Source: Umbelopsis ramanniana AG
Taxonomy: Eukaryota; Mucoromycota; Umbelopsidomycetes; Umbelopsidales; Umbelopsidaceae
Direction of reading: 5' to 3'
Length of the DNA stretch: 64,000 nucleotides
NCBI RefSeq assembly: GCF_025399195.1
Contig: NW_026252089.1
Coordinates: forward strand, 310,001 to 374,000
The notes beneath the pieces are model-generated. The model saw only the letters and a program-made list of their open reading frames with translations, had not been told where the DNA came from and searched no databases. This document shows, in pieces, positions 47,152 through 59,360 of the stretch (position 1 is the first letter of the stretch; every line of letters starts with the position of its first letter). Position numbers and translations under genes: made by a program.

Positions 47152-48768
47152 ATGAAGCGACATTTAAGGGAACCGCTAACCCTGGAAGGTCCCACTGCAA
47201 ATCATGATGTTGATTGCAAGAAAGGAGATGGTAATGATGGCTATTGGACACTTTTGAGAGACTATGCCTCTAGTCAGACGGTCATCAAATTAAAGTTGGT
47301 AAAAAACTCAGCCATCGGCACCAAACGACCGAGTTTACCTTCTTCGCCACCACAACAGCCGATCAAACGTATCAAGATGCTGTATTTAACATCACCTGAC
47401 ATATCCTTACTTTCGTCAAAGATATCGACATTGTCCTCAAACACCGTATCTCCATGTTTAAGCTCATTTGAAGAGCCCTCTTACACCACATCTAATTATT
47501 CTCGCCCCACCACGATATCCACGGATGTTCAGCCAACCTTACCGCTGAAAAAGCGGCCAAGGAAAAGTCCATCTGCCCCTGGGAAATACCGTGAGGTGTC
47601 AGTTGAGACCCTCACACTTTTGGATGCTATTCTCCCCTCTGCTCAAGATAGAGAATCTCATCAAGTTGACGACAATAGCTATATGGCTTACCGCAACATA
47701 TTACTAGGCGCGCTGGAGTCTGAAAAATTCAGACTATCGCAACCTGTGTATAAATTGGAAGGTTTTGTCGGCTGCGGAGCCAGTGGCCTAGTGGTCCGCG
47801 CCAGGCAAAACGACCGACCTGTGGTTATAAAAATGATCGCAGATGTGAGCAGCTCCGCTCACGGTAAATATCACAAAGAACTGGACAACCTACTTAGTCT
47901 GGATCACACAAATATCATTTCCCTCATTGATGCTTTTACATGTTCATCACAGTACGTAAAAACATCTTCCCAAGACGCTCCACTCAAGACTCCTCAAATC
48001 TTCTGTCTCGTTATGCCATATATGGAGGAGACTTTGTTTGATTTGTTGGCCCATCAAAGAGAATTACGAACCACCAAACTAGGTGGCTTACCTTTGGTCC
48101 AAGTTCAGAAAGTGTTCGCTCAAATCGCAGCTGGTCTAGCTCATATGCACTCTCATGGGATGTCACACAACGACATAAAAGAAGAGAATACTTTAATTTC
48201 CATCAAGGGCGATCATATCCAAGCAGCGCTGTGTGACCTGGGCCATGCACGAGTGACCAGAACCCGAAAAGAGCCAATCGTCACTTCACCACAATACAAA
48301 TGTGATCTTGTGCACTGTAACCATAGGCCGGAAAACGAGACCCGGCTTTACATTATATATGGAACCGCTGCTATGACTCCACCTGAGATGCAACCCAATT
48401 ACCGATTGCGACAAAAAGCTCTCAACGCTTCCTCCTCTCCTAATCCGGAATTCGTTAAATTTCAGGGCTTTGAAGCTGATGTATATGCTCTAGGTTTGGT
48501 CCTTCATAGTATGATTTACGGTAGACTACCTGATGAATGTCATACTTGGCCGAAGAATATGGAAGAATTTAAACGCTCACAACCCATCAAGCAACCTGCT
48601 GGTCAGTGTGCTGTAGATATTGGTGGCGCTAACCAACTACGCCTAGCCTTACCATCTTCTCTTCGACATCTCCTCAACGGTATGCTTCATCGCGACTTTC
48701 AACAACGTTTCAGAATGGATCAGGTCATTAAGCATCCCTGGCTACGTTCAGCCATATCCCCATCTTAA
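47152..48768 (+). CDS. Atypical Ser/Thr protein kinase (HND/DLG motifs)
   Basis: Single exon, 538 aa. The first about 200 residues are disordered with basic clusters (LKKRPRKSPSAPGKY). The kinase domain follows: glycine loop FVGCGASGLVVRA, Lys in PVVIKMIAD, hinge LVMPYMEETLFDLL, catalytic loop SHNDIKEENTL, metal motif CDLGHARVT, activation segment ending GTAAMTPPEM, EADVYALGLVLHSMIYGRLP, and RFRMDQVIKHPWLR. All catalytic residues (Lys, catalytic Asp, metal Asp) are kept, but HRD is HND and DFG is DLG, so this is a non-RD kinase. A Cys/His-bearing insert (YKCDLVHCNHRPEN) sits in the activation segment. Family cannot be named more closely. Confidence 0.88.
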   Translation: MKRHLREPLTLEGPTANHDVDCKKGDGNDGYWTLLRDYASSQTVIKLKLVKNSAIGTKRPSLPSSPPQQPIKRIKMLYLTSPDISLLSSKISTLSSNTVSPCLSSFEEPSYTTSNYSRPTTISTDVQPTLPLKKRPRKSPSAPGKYREVSVETLTLLDAILPSAQDRESHQVDDNSYMAYRNILLGALESEKFRLSQPVYKLEGFVGCGASGLVVRARQNDRPVVIKMIADVSSSAHGKYHKELDNLLSLDHTNIISLIDAFTCSSQYVKTSSQDAPLKTPQIFCLVMPYMEETLFDLLAHQRELRTTKLGGLPLVQVQKVFAQIAAGLAHMHSHGMSHNDIKEENTLISIKGDHIQAALCDLGHARVTRTRKEPIVTSPQYKCDLVHCNHRPENETRLYIIYGTAAMTPPEMQPNYRLRQKALNASSSPNPEFVKFQGFEADVYALGLVLHSMIYGRLPDECHTWPKNMEEFKRSQPIKQPAGQCAVDIGGANQLRLALPSSLRHLLNGMLHRDFQQRFRMDQVIKHPWLRSAISPS

Positions 48769-49389
48769 CATCTTATACACAAACATTCCTTTTATTGTTT
48801 TTCCCTTATTTCATGCCAATTTCAACTTTTAATTGAACTTTGTGGTTCTGCCTACCTCTTTTCTATACCAGATTGTCATGCTAATTTTCTTTTTGCTATT
48901 TTACTGATGCTAATTGCTTGTAAACATTTGTCGTGATGCTCCCTCTTAATTGGTTTTTTTTTTTTTAAAAAATATATATATATATATGCATATATGCGCT
49001 ATTCTACACAGTGTTTTTTTTTCATACTGTATATGTGTGTAGCCGTAACTTGATAATCAAAGCACCCCATACTTCGAATGCAGGCCAAAGGCTATTCGCA
49101 TGATTTAAACGTAATTATAATACTAAAAAAAATCAAAAATTTTCTAGCATACTGCTCATTGGCCAGCTCGAAGAACGAAGCGACGGATATTACTGCACGA
49201 GCAAGATCAATGCTGTCGTCAAAGCGCACAATGGATGCTGACAGCCCAGAAAGTATAGGGTGCTATCCACGTGACTACTACGTCACCCATCCGCTCATTA
49301 AAATTTTCCTTTGCCGTAACCGACGAACTTCGCTAGTATCCTTTTACCTTTTGTCTTGCCTCTGCTTTTGGTGAATTTGATAACATTGA
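48769..49389. other. Intergenic spacer
   Basis: About 620 bp between kinase and PNUTS-like genes, with an A/T run and (TA)n near 48966-48995. No gene supported. Confidence 0.5.
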
Positions 49390-52300
49390 ATGGCTGATGC
49401 ATTACCAGAGCCACTAGAAATGGAGCACATACCTATTGATTTGAGACAAGATTTGTCGGGTTCACATTACAATACGGAGCAATCCAATTTAATTTCTCCT
49501 GTCGACCACAGCCTACATCACCTAGATTACAAGTACTCATCATCTGTGAAAAGTCCTAATCCGTCATACCAACAACAAGCAGATCAGCCAGTTGGCAACA
49601 ATAATAGCGTCGGCGATAATAATAATGCCCCTCATTTGTCATATAGTCAATCCTACCATTCTAATTCACCCAGTCCACAATCACCGTCGCCAAGACTGCA
49701 CTATACCGTTACCGAGGGTAAGCATTGAGTCCATTTCAACTTGCACAATTTCAATTTTTTTTTTTAAAAGAGAAGATATGGAAAAAAAACAAAAAACGCA
49801 TATTCATATATGTGTTGGCTGCGCGAGCATGAACTCGAATGAGTTTGATCTCTTTCATTGATCATTATATATTCTCCTACTCTTATCCTGTCCGATACTA
49901 TCTATGTTTGCTTTTCCACTCTTCCTCTTTATATTCTTTATTGCAAACGTTGTACTTAGAAATCTCCTGATATCTTGAATACTCTCTCCGATCTGTCACG
50001 CCTTCTTTGTGCATGCTATAGCCAGATGTACCAGTCATCCCGCAAATCTCTATTGTGGACGGTGTATCCTGGCGGTACTGGTTACCGTAATGCGAGGAGT
50101 TCTTGCTTGATTGGGAGAAAGTGTACAGGATATGCACAATTTCAAAAACCACGTTCTTTTTCTTCGTGTTTCTCTTAAGGGAAAAAGTAACTTATAGAAA
50201 TACGATTTATATTGACCAAAATTATATTCTCCTTCAATAGAAGGCTCAGTACACCATTCGTCCAAGTCAAACGAAGACTCAGACTTAGACAAGGACTACG
50301 AAGTTGCTATGAACCCTCAGCCAGTGACCGAAAACGTGAGCAATCTTTGAGAAAGGATCGATAACGTAGAGCATTTAAACTTATCCCTATCTTATTGTAT
50401 TTTACAGCCAAATAACTTTGGAGACATTTCTAACACGGCACTGGTAAGCGTCGGTCACTTCGTCAGAGTAATTACAAACCGCCACAAGCATACACTGATG
50501 CACAGCTCCCAAAACCAGATACCTGAACCAAACTCTACCGAAGATGAAGCCATGGATGTAGACCCACTCCCTGTTCATTCCAATGGTATTTATTCGTCCA
50601 ATGTCTCTGTACACTTCCTAGATGCATATCTTGACCTTTCTGGCAATACAGATCAATCGCCAACAGCCGATGTTTTGCCAGAGATTACTCCATCTCTAAC
50701 TACAGCATCTTCAGATTCAAAATCTGACCTTGGTGTGTATAATCCTTATGTACAACCGCGTCAAAGTAGTGATAGTCCATCAACTGTCCTACCATCATCC
50801 AATCTAAAGCATGTTACAAATCCTAAAGCACCTGCTGATCAGTACAGCCTGACAGCTCCTGCTCAAGGATCTCAAAGACATTTGGTAGATAGAAATGCAA
50901 GGGATGAGAAGAGTAGACTGGAGAGGCTCATGAGTCCAGATGATGAGCAAGACAGTTTATTAGATCCGTCTCAAGGAGTGACTTCATTGATGGATATGAT
51001 GCAATTGGTGCAATTGACCAAGACAGAAAAAAGCACAAAGACCCGTATGGTCATATTGCAGAAGATCATTCAGACAGACGATATTGCGTTACTACAGAAG
51101 TATGTAGCACCCCTGTTTATTTTTTTTTACCTCACCTGTGGTTCATGTTTACTAACTATATTCGATCTCGTATTGGTACTTATTTTTGCGTTCGCCTGTG
51201 CCATCGAACGTTTTCCCTATAGATTTGTTCATCACGAGGAAAGAATAGGCATACGAACGCTTGGAAACTGGCTCTATTCCTATTACGACAAAAAGATGAT
51301 GCGGATAACAATGAGTATATTGAAGGTAATTTGCCGTATAGATGAAGATGAGATGATGTGAAAGACCCCTTTTGTTTATAACTCTATGTATAAATTATCA
51401 GGCACTTGACAAGCTTCCAACCTACGCATCAGATTTAAGGCATCTGAAGATCCAAGGAGTTGTTCGCCTGATAGCAACCATGTCTACCGGCAGCGATGGT
51501 AAGTCGAGAAACAGATGTAACGCATACCGAATTGATTCTATACTTACTTTACTACAGACCCACCAGATGTGACAACAGCTGTTACAAATCTCGATGCGAA
51601 ATGGGAAAGAACACACCATTATCAACCCACGAAAGAAGAGGCTATAAATTTGGAAGCTGCCCTTGCTGAAACTCGCGCAAACAAAGAAGCTCGTGGCACT
51701 GTACAAACTCTTGATCAAGATAGTAAATCATCTCCAATGGGTAGTAAGAATAGCGATTCTGGAGACGGTAAAGCAGATAGTCTTAAACGATCGCATAAAA
51801 GCGCTGAACAGGTAGGTTCCAAATCATTAAGAGCAATAAAGCCATTGGTATATAATGTAACGCTTTTTCTAGGATCTGAAGCAAAATGTGAAGCGTGTCA
51901 AGTCCACTGCCACTAAGGAAAGTGCTTCTGCCAAGGCAAAGGCAGTTACGGATACAGATTTTTTCAATCGCTTACTAGCACCTAAGCGACCGCAAACTCC
52001 AGAGCCTAGCAAACCCAAAGCCAGTCAACCCACAAGTGACACAAAAGCGTCTACATTCAATGTAAATGAACTAAAGTGAGTATCCAATAGAAACATATGA
52101 TGAATGAAATCGCAGTTTACTAACAATCTGTCGACAATCAGGAAGGCGAAAACGGCGGGCCGCACGATACCTACTGGAAAAGGTTCAGATTTTTCACTTG
52201 ATGCACTACTTTCAACCATTGGTCGTAGCCCTGAACAGAAACGATCACCTGAAAGTCCACCAAAATCACCACCGCCAAGTACCAGCAGTGCGAAGTCGCC

Positions 52301-53772
52301 TGAAGCCGCAGGCAGCGACAGTGCTGGCACTAAACGGAAACGTGGGGTTACGTTCGCTCCTGATGATCGAATTGCAGAATATAGATATTATACACCAAAT
52401 GCTGAAGAGTGGGCAGATGTAAGTTACATGAGGATGTATGGGAATTATACTTTGTTGCAATACTAAATCACTTTTATTTAGCAACCCACTGGTGAGGCAA
52501 TAAATCATGTACATGGCAACGCCCGTGACCTTGATGTGGGTGAAGGTAGGATGGCTTTCGAAAGAACGCATCCAGCACAGGTACCAGAGGGTACCAAAGA
52601 TTGGCATATTCCATCGCGTAAGTGTCGATAGCCACTTTCTGTTTTCCAGAGAAAGTAGATTTTTGGCTCGTATCTATCTAACACACAAACTTTCAAACTT
52701 TTAGTTATCCGATTACCAGACCATCTTGTTCTTGCGCTTCCAGAAGAAACTGCAGAGTCAAAGGCACAGGCGATTCGAGAAGAGTCGACATTTGCTGCCG
52801 TTTATACCAGTCTTGCGCATATACCTCCGTCACCGGCCGAACCAAACGAAGTTCCTCCTGTACATCCAGATGCCAATATCGTACACATTCCTTTGGAGGA
52901 CCTGTATAGCTATCAAGTCAATGCTGAGAGAGCAAAACCACCACCGGAGCCACCTCTGCCTACTGATCCTGCTATTATGAATAATCTTTTAGCTGCTGCC
53001 GGCTCGGTGCTACAATCAATGAATGGGGTATCGCACTCTCAGATACCGGTACAGGCTACAGTTCCACCACCGCCAACAAATGCAAACGGCTCAGTAGATC
53101 TCAGTCTGGTTGATGGACTGCTTAAGAATCCTAGGTAAGTATTGTTGATATGCATTTCTGTACATATTCTTTTTTTTATTTAAACGCTCTATACAGCCTT
53201 GTTCAGTCGTTGCTTGGGCTTATGGGCACTGCTCCCAATAAATCGCCCAGTCCAGCAATATCCTCGCCTCCAGTGAACACTCTACCTACTGGCCCATCAG
53301 CCTCTATAGCATCATCCAACTCATGGCAACAGCCTCAATCAGCCCCGCCACCACCACCTCCCCAACAGCCACCGCGACAGCCTTATAATTACTATCAAAC
53401 ATCCCCTCCACAGCAATACCAGTCTCCCAATCGAAACCAGCAGTATGGAAATAATCAGCCCTACCCCGATCAATCCTATCCTGTAAGTTGTTCAAAATCG
53501 ACCTATCCATTAGATAGTTACCAATCATTAGAGACACTTTTCTAATTTAAACTTTTTATCCATAGGTTCCTGGACAACCAACGCCAACAGCACGAGGACA
53601 ATATTCTGCTTCTGGACCTGTGCCTAGCGGACCCAGCCAAAGACCTGCGATAAATCCAAACTTTAGAGGTGGATTCCGAGGAGGTGCAAGAGGAATGCCT
53701 CGCGGTGGTCGTGGTAAAGGACCTCGTGGAGGACGTGGTAACAAGTTTCGTGGCGCTCCCAACCGCTTCTAA
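49390..53772 (+). CDS. PNUTS-like PP1 regulatory subunit (TFIIS N-terminal domain, RVxF motif, RGG tail)
   Basis: Thirteen exons: 49390-49717, 50241-50335, 50408-50443, 50519-51099, 51223-51325, 51402-51498, 51558-51811, 51873-52075, 52142-52418, 52482-52617, 52705-53134, 53197-53482, 53566-53772; 1010 aa (exon 4 could begin at 50489). A TFIIS N (LW) domain spans about residues 298-414: QGVTSLMDMMQLVQLTKTEK, RIGIRTLGNWLYSYYDKKMM, LDKLPTYASDLRHLKIQGVV. A PP1-docking RVxF-type site KRGVTFAPDD (about 630) is followed by RIAEYRYYTPNAEEW, as in PNUTS. Pro/Gln-rich segments and an RGG tail (FRGGFRGGARGMPRGGRG) end the protein. PNUTS/Ppn1 brings PP1 to RNA polymerase II and the cleavage-polyadenylation factor to control termination. 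Intron 1 is long, 523 nt. Confidence 0.9.
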
Positions 53773-54161
53773 GCACAAAAGACTAGAATGATTTTTCTTT
53801 CCACCATCACTTTGTCACATTTTCTTTCTTCTTTTATTGTAATGCTGTAAAAACCTTCCGTTTTATCTACTCATCTCGACACGCACACCCACGTTAACAA
53901 ACGCACTGTACAAAATCCTTTACATTCAAACAGAGCTCTATATTTTGCTTAGCCATTCCATGAACGAAAGTGATAAATTTCAATATGGTAGTGTACATCG
54001 TGGTGTTCAGAAACAGAATAATGATGAAAGGAAAGGAAGAACTGAAAAATATGCTAACAGGATATTGCGGGATTCGGCTCAATATGTACAATGAAGAAAC
54101 CAGGATTCCAACATTAGCGACGAGGTGTAGTAAGGCATATAGATAGTAGTGTGCGAACGCC
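53773..54161. other. Intergenic, convergent 3' ends
   Basis: About 390 bp between convergent PNUTS-like and ornithine carrier genes. No gene. Confidence 0.5.
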
Positions 54162-55412
54162 TTATCCAAAGTGGCGCGATAAAAGTTCCTATAACAAAAT
54201 GTTCAATTAGTTCATAGTATAAATAAAAAGCAATCTCATTTTCTTTTACACTCACATATGTCATAAATATGATGGCGCTAGTGGGGGCGCTGCGAGCTAC
54301 AGTGATGCCACATCCTTGGTAAAATCCACGAATGCCAGCACCCTGCCAAAGGCCTTTGACAACTTGGCCAAAACGTCGCTTTACGCCAGTGAGCTCTTCC
54401 TCGGTTTGCATATGACTTTTAACCACATCGAATGGGAAAAATGAAAAGTTATATGACATGCCGCCAATAGCACCAGCTGCCATGAGTTCTTGAGCCGACA
54501 AATCTTTCTTGTAGACGGGTTTCCCGGCTTGCTTTTCTCGATGATGCATAAACAGCATACAAACGTATTCATATGATCCAAACCAAAACGCTCCTCCACC
54601 ACATTCACGAATGAAAGTAGCGAGATGTCCTCGGTAAAATCCAGCCAATCCATGTTGTTGGAAGGTGTGAGTGATGATGTGAATAGGACCTCGGAAATGG
54701 ACTAATCCTTGAGCACCATGTTGTTGAACTTGAAGTTTGCATTTGATCAGTTCCACGGGAGTGAGTACAATAGAGGTAAAGGCTCCGGATATCGTGCCAG
54801 CTAAAATTAATTGGCTCAAGCTCAAAGGCTGTAAGTCTTCATCGATAGTGCCTTGTTCGGCATACTGCTTCCTTTGCTCAGGTGTAGCTGAAACATCTCG
54901 TATAATACGTTGTACTTGCTTATACCCTACAAATAGGGCAGCATTCTCTATCATAGATCCTACAAGCGGAGAAGACATGCCCTGACAAAGTAAAGCAATA
55001 CGTAAACATACGAGTCGAAATTCCCAGGCAAAGCATTATGACAAGGTAAAATACAACATACTCTGTAGAGGTCTTTGATGCCATGTTGCTTGACAGTTTG
55101 CATGATGCAATCCAATGGACCAGAGTATTTGGGGTTACTAAGCGACTGCGTCTGCAGACGAACTTTCACGGTATCGAACGGGTATTCCACAAACTTTCCG
55201 ACAAGTCCAGCTATCTGCTCAAAAAGTTACATAAGAGAGAAAAGATGGTCAATTTGCTGTTTGAAAGAAGTATAGTGGATCAGGGTAGGCAGAAAGTAGC
55301 TTACGGAGCCAAAGAGTAAGTCGTCGAGTTGTTTTCTCATATTGGACTTGGCCCCATGATCGGGTGCCAATCGATCCACTATTGCTTGTTGTTGGGACGA
55401 AGCTGTTTCCAT
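54162..55412 (-). CDS. Mitochondrial ornithine carrier (ORT1-like)
   Basis: Four exons on the minus strand: 55412-55305, 55214-55062, 54981-54256, 54188-54162 (a 27-nt last exon); 337 aa. Three mitochondrial-carrier repeats are present with signatures EYPFDTVKVRLQTQ, TPVELIKCKLQVQ and FFPFDVVKSHMQ. Details such as KYSGPLDCIMQTVKQHG, GAFWFGSYEYVCMLF and GCGITVARSAPTSAIIFMTY match the Ort1/Arg11 branch. It exchanges ornithine, citrulline or basic amino acids across the inner membrane in arginine synthesis. The subst assignment beyond the carrier family is by overall similarity, fairly confident. Confidence 0.9.
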
Positions 55413-55604
55413 TTGAAAAATTGAATAGGGACCTCAGGTCATTCCGGACAGAGAAAGTAATAGAAGGAGGTTTTTATAGGTGGAAGTTGCCCCAAGTAAG
55501 AAAGAAAGGAATAAAAAATAAAAACAAAAAGCAAAATCGGAAGCACCTGCTTGGCGGATGCGAAGCAGTCACTATGGGAACCTGACTCACTACCCAAAAA
55601 AAAA

Positions 55605-56811
55605 TTATCGCATCTCGATATTGTCTCTTTTGACGAGTAATTCCCTCAACCGTTCCCTGGTTCGACATAATTGACGCACTCTCAACATGCTCCATAGTTC
55701 CTCCGGTGATATATCTTTTATGATGTCGGTGATAGTAATTTCTTCGATAGGGGGCGATGGCAGAGGGGTTTCTTCCGATAATTCATCCCAGCTCCATGTT
55801 TCACACCACTCAGTCCGCACTTGAGAAGCGCAATTCGGTAATGTGTATGTGATAGTGGTAAGCTTTGTAATGATCTCATTCAATTCTTGGATTGTATCAT
55901 GTTCTTCTTTGTCTGACTTATTGTACCATGGAAACGCAATGTGTTGAAATAACTGGTGCCTCTGCCGGTCATCCCAGGCCGGTTTATCAGCCGGTTTTTC
56001 AAGTCGACGGTAAACACATGCTTGTGTGCAGTGGCCCACGTCTTTAGTTACAATTGGCTGCTTCATGCTTCCAATACCATAAAATTCAACTTGATATCCA
56101 TACATATCTGCCGCTCGTTGACACCATGCATTAAATTCGCACCTGGTCCATTCGAATCGATGATCATCATGGCGGAATTTGGTGCCGTCAGTGCCATAGT
56201 TTAAATTAGGAAAGTTGATATTGTACTCAGCATTAGGTGTAGTTACTATGAACAAACGTGGTCGATAGATACCGAGGACGGTGGTCAACATTTTTTCCAC
56301 ATCGTCGAGTTCTAAATGTTCTATTACTTCGGAGCAGACAATCGCATCATAGTCGGCCAGCCGCTTATCTGCAACATCTACACTTCCTAGTACATGCCAC
56401 TTCATTAAAATGACATACATTCATACCTTCCATGACATCGTAAGGATCTTACCTTTATATAGATAGATATCTAATGCTTTTTCTCGCAAATTATCGTAGT
56501 CCATTTTCATGGGCTCGCAGGCTTCTGCACACAATGCAAGAGCTTCACTAGAAATGTCTAGTCCAGCTAGTCGAACAATCTCATCAACGCAACCAACAGG
56601 CGAGGTCAAAACGGATAATAAGGCGCCTTCACCGCAACCATAATCCAGTACCTAATGGAGTGCATGTTAGCATCGAGCTTTACAGAGCAGGCATTTTGGA
56701 ATCTGGTCATACCGATTTTACACAATGTTCACTTAATATTCTCAGCAAGAATGTCCGACGTTGTCTCCAAAGACTCGGATTGAATATTGGCTCGATCTTA
56801 TCGCTTGTCAT
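55605..56811 (-). CDS. Small-RNA 2'-O-methyltransferase Hen1/HENMT1
   Basis: Three exons on the minus strand: 56811-56713, 56651-56453, 56386-55605; 359 aa. FNPSLWRQRRTFLL matches the conserved N-terminal FxPPLxxQRR motif. SAM motif I is VLDYGCGEGALLSVL, and the family metal-binding motif is SEVIEHLELDDV (about 117-127). FRHDDHRFEWTRCEFNAWC carries the second conserved His region. Hen1 enzymes add a 2'-O-methyl to the 3' end of small RNAs and protect them. There is no RNA-binding N-terminal extension, as in animal and fungal members. Intron 2 has a nearer AG that breaks frame; the acceptor at 56387-56388 restores it. Confidence 0.93.
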
Positions 56812-56989
56812 GGAGCCGCGACCGATCTAGGAAAAATACTAGAAGGTAGGGGCAAAAATGGAAAACTGGTGATCCTTGGCCGACCAAAGTGAAAAAAAAA
56901 AATTAAGTGCTTTAAGCAAGGTATTTAAGCAAAGAATTTTTTTAATGATGGAAATGCTTCAATTCCAGCTGTTCAATAGATAAAACATA

Positions 56990-59023
56990 TTATCTGACGA
57001 ATCCTTGGGCAATAAGAACACGATTAAATTTGTCCCATGCCGGGTTATGGTCCCGAACTCGGTCAATTTGAATTTCTGATGCGCGTGAATATGAGATATC
57101 CTTGAATATCTGTAAGAGTCTTTTCAAATGCTCATGTTGTTCAGCAGCGTTCTGTTGGATGGTCAAATCGTTGGCGCCGGGTATATCGTCGAGCAATACA
57201 GCACATATAACACTCATAATGCTAGCATGCCATAATTCCATGACGTTGTTAAAGTGAGTTAGTTGGTGGCCATAGCACTTTTCAAAAGTCAGAACCAGTA
57301 AATTGGCAGTCGATATGCAGTCCTCTGTTGCTTCCGAGAGGGTCTTATCATCATTGATGAGCCGAGCTTCTAGTATGCGTCGCTTATGGAAAGTTAACTC
57401 GGTAAACTGTTGGACTATTTGCAGCGAGTATTTCATTGTATTTCTTGTACTGTCAGGAAGATATTCTTGCCATTCCATGTCCGGAAAATCCAGTACAGGA
57501 TTTATAGGAGAAGCGGTATTGTTATCACTCTCGTCCATTTTTGATTCTTTATCATGATGAACTCTGTACTTCCGCTCTTTGGCTATAAATCCCTGGTGAA
57601 TACCATTGTGTTTCATAACATTCTGAATAAAGTGTACATAAAACGCAAGTGCCTCTGCAGTAGTTTTTTCTTCATCTGGAAGTGGCATTGGTAGCGCAAT
57701 TTGGGTCTCTTGAAGAGCATTCTGTTTCAGGTCCATTCCAATTAATATCCTCCCTCTGCATACATTCTACATAAGTGTATATCCACTCACCAAATCGCCG
57801 TCTGTATAGCCAGTCCAATCCAGTATGTCGGAGAACAGCATCAGAGTCCACCACAGCCTGTGGCCAATCTCCAGTTCAACTGACTCCTCTGACTGTTGCT
57901 GCGATATATTGTAGCCTCGTTGTATTGCCATACGTGTTGCTAACGAGTGATAGTGCAAACTGCGGCTTTTAGATTTGTCAAGACAATATATAGAGAGATA
58001 GTGTAAGGCAACAATGGTCCAAACTTCTATGCCATCATCTAGGCAGATGTCAGCAAGAATTCTTCGAGCCACAACGTAGAATGCTTGACCAGATCGAACG
58101 TATTCGCTCACACCAGCCCATGGGTATTCGCCTTCGTGGAATCCCAAAGCGTGCGACGCATTGTAGGCACAGATAGCTAAAATCAAAAGCCGAAATGAGA
58201 GGGTGTGTTCTGCTGGATTAGCGAGTTTTGCCATAAATGTCGGTTTGTGAAAGCAAGGTGCCCATGGGTAAAAACAGTTGAAGAAATTGTGTAGACATAT
58301 CATTACATAGTTGCTGGAGTCGTTCTCTGTCGCCGACGGATATGTATTATCCATATCATCTTGCGTCTCGCTATACACATTGAGAAACCTTTTGACGATT
58401 CCTTCGTCCTGAGTGCGCCAGCGCAGTGCAGGATGTATTTGCGCTTGATTTATGGCTTCCATAAACAGAGGTTCATCGATTCCCAGGACTTGGGCGCTAT
58501 GGCTCATCCCTTTGAGCAAATCGGCAATAGTAAAAGCAGAGGTATCGATGGCGATACCTTCTGCGTTTACTTTAATGTCCCATCTATAACAAGGATCTGA
58601 ACTAGTTGATATAGTGTGCTGAAGCGAGTGTAGATCTTGCTGTAGATCTTGCTGTAATACTGTATTGGTGCCATCGACCTGAAGCATCGGTATAGAAGAT
58701 ATCTGCTGCGTTGAATGACTGCTTAAAACGTTCATTTTGGCCTGTAAGTCGTTCAATTGCATTTGTAATTTTTCAAGTGTACATGATTTGATAGTTTCCT
58801 CTGCTTGATCCTTTGGTAGTTCACTATATACACTATTGAAAGGGTTAGTCTCCGTCTTTTCGAACTGACTTTTAGGATCGGGTCGATTTGAATTCAGTTA
58901 CCATTTGCTTTTGGACATGTGGCAGCGCAGACATAATGGGAATACTCGGTCGCATCTCTTTTTTAAACTATGGCAACGCTGGCACGCTCTTGGCGCCAGT
59001 GGAGGTGTATGCGTTTCGAGCAT
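56990..59023 (-). CDS. Zn2Cys6 transcription factor with fungal-specific middle homology domain
   Basis: Three exons on the minus strand: 59023-58902, 58868-57791, 57721-56990; 643 aa. The Zn cluster ACQRCHSLKKRC and LCLRCHMSKSKC (residues about 13-41) is completed by a Cys codon split across intron 1. The fungal-specific domain follows: FNCFYPWAPCFHKPTFMAKL, LRLLILAICAYN-like segment (RLLILAICAYNASHALGF), ARRILADICLDDGIEVWTIV, GHRLWWTLMLFSDILDWTGY. It should be a nuclear regulator; target genes are unknown. Intron 2 is 69 nt: shorter acceptor choices give impossible introns of 24-37 nt. Confidence 0.9.
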
Positions 59024-59360
59024 ACCGCTGCTTTCTCGAAAATTTCAATGAAGCAGTGTGAAAATGCTGGAAATACAGGGTCAGCCAATCAGCATACACC
59101 AACCTGCAACTTGAGAAATCTTCTCAAAATACGTGCCTAATCATGATATCGAGACGTTAACAGAGTACATATATCTTCCTACTATGACATTCAATCAAGG
59201 AAGTCAAATAATTTTTGACTGAAATATCTGCTTAACTTCAGCTTCACACATTATTAACATCCGGCGGCTGAAACATGTCCCAACGCTCAACGTTCAGTGG
59301 TTGCACTTTAAAAATTTGAGCACATTTCCATTTTTTTTTAATTATATAGCGTACTTCTCC
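59024..59360. other. Intergenic spacer
   Basis: About 340 bp upstream of the Zn2Cys6 gene and beyond the 3' end of the cysteine synthase gene. No gene seen. Confidence 0.5.

Noticed and set aside
57722-57790. Shorter acceptors (24-37 nt introns) in the Zn2Cys6 gene
   Set aside because: Below workable intron size or out of frame; the 69-nt choice keeps frame.
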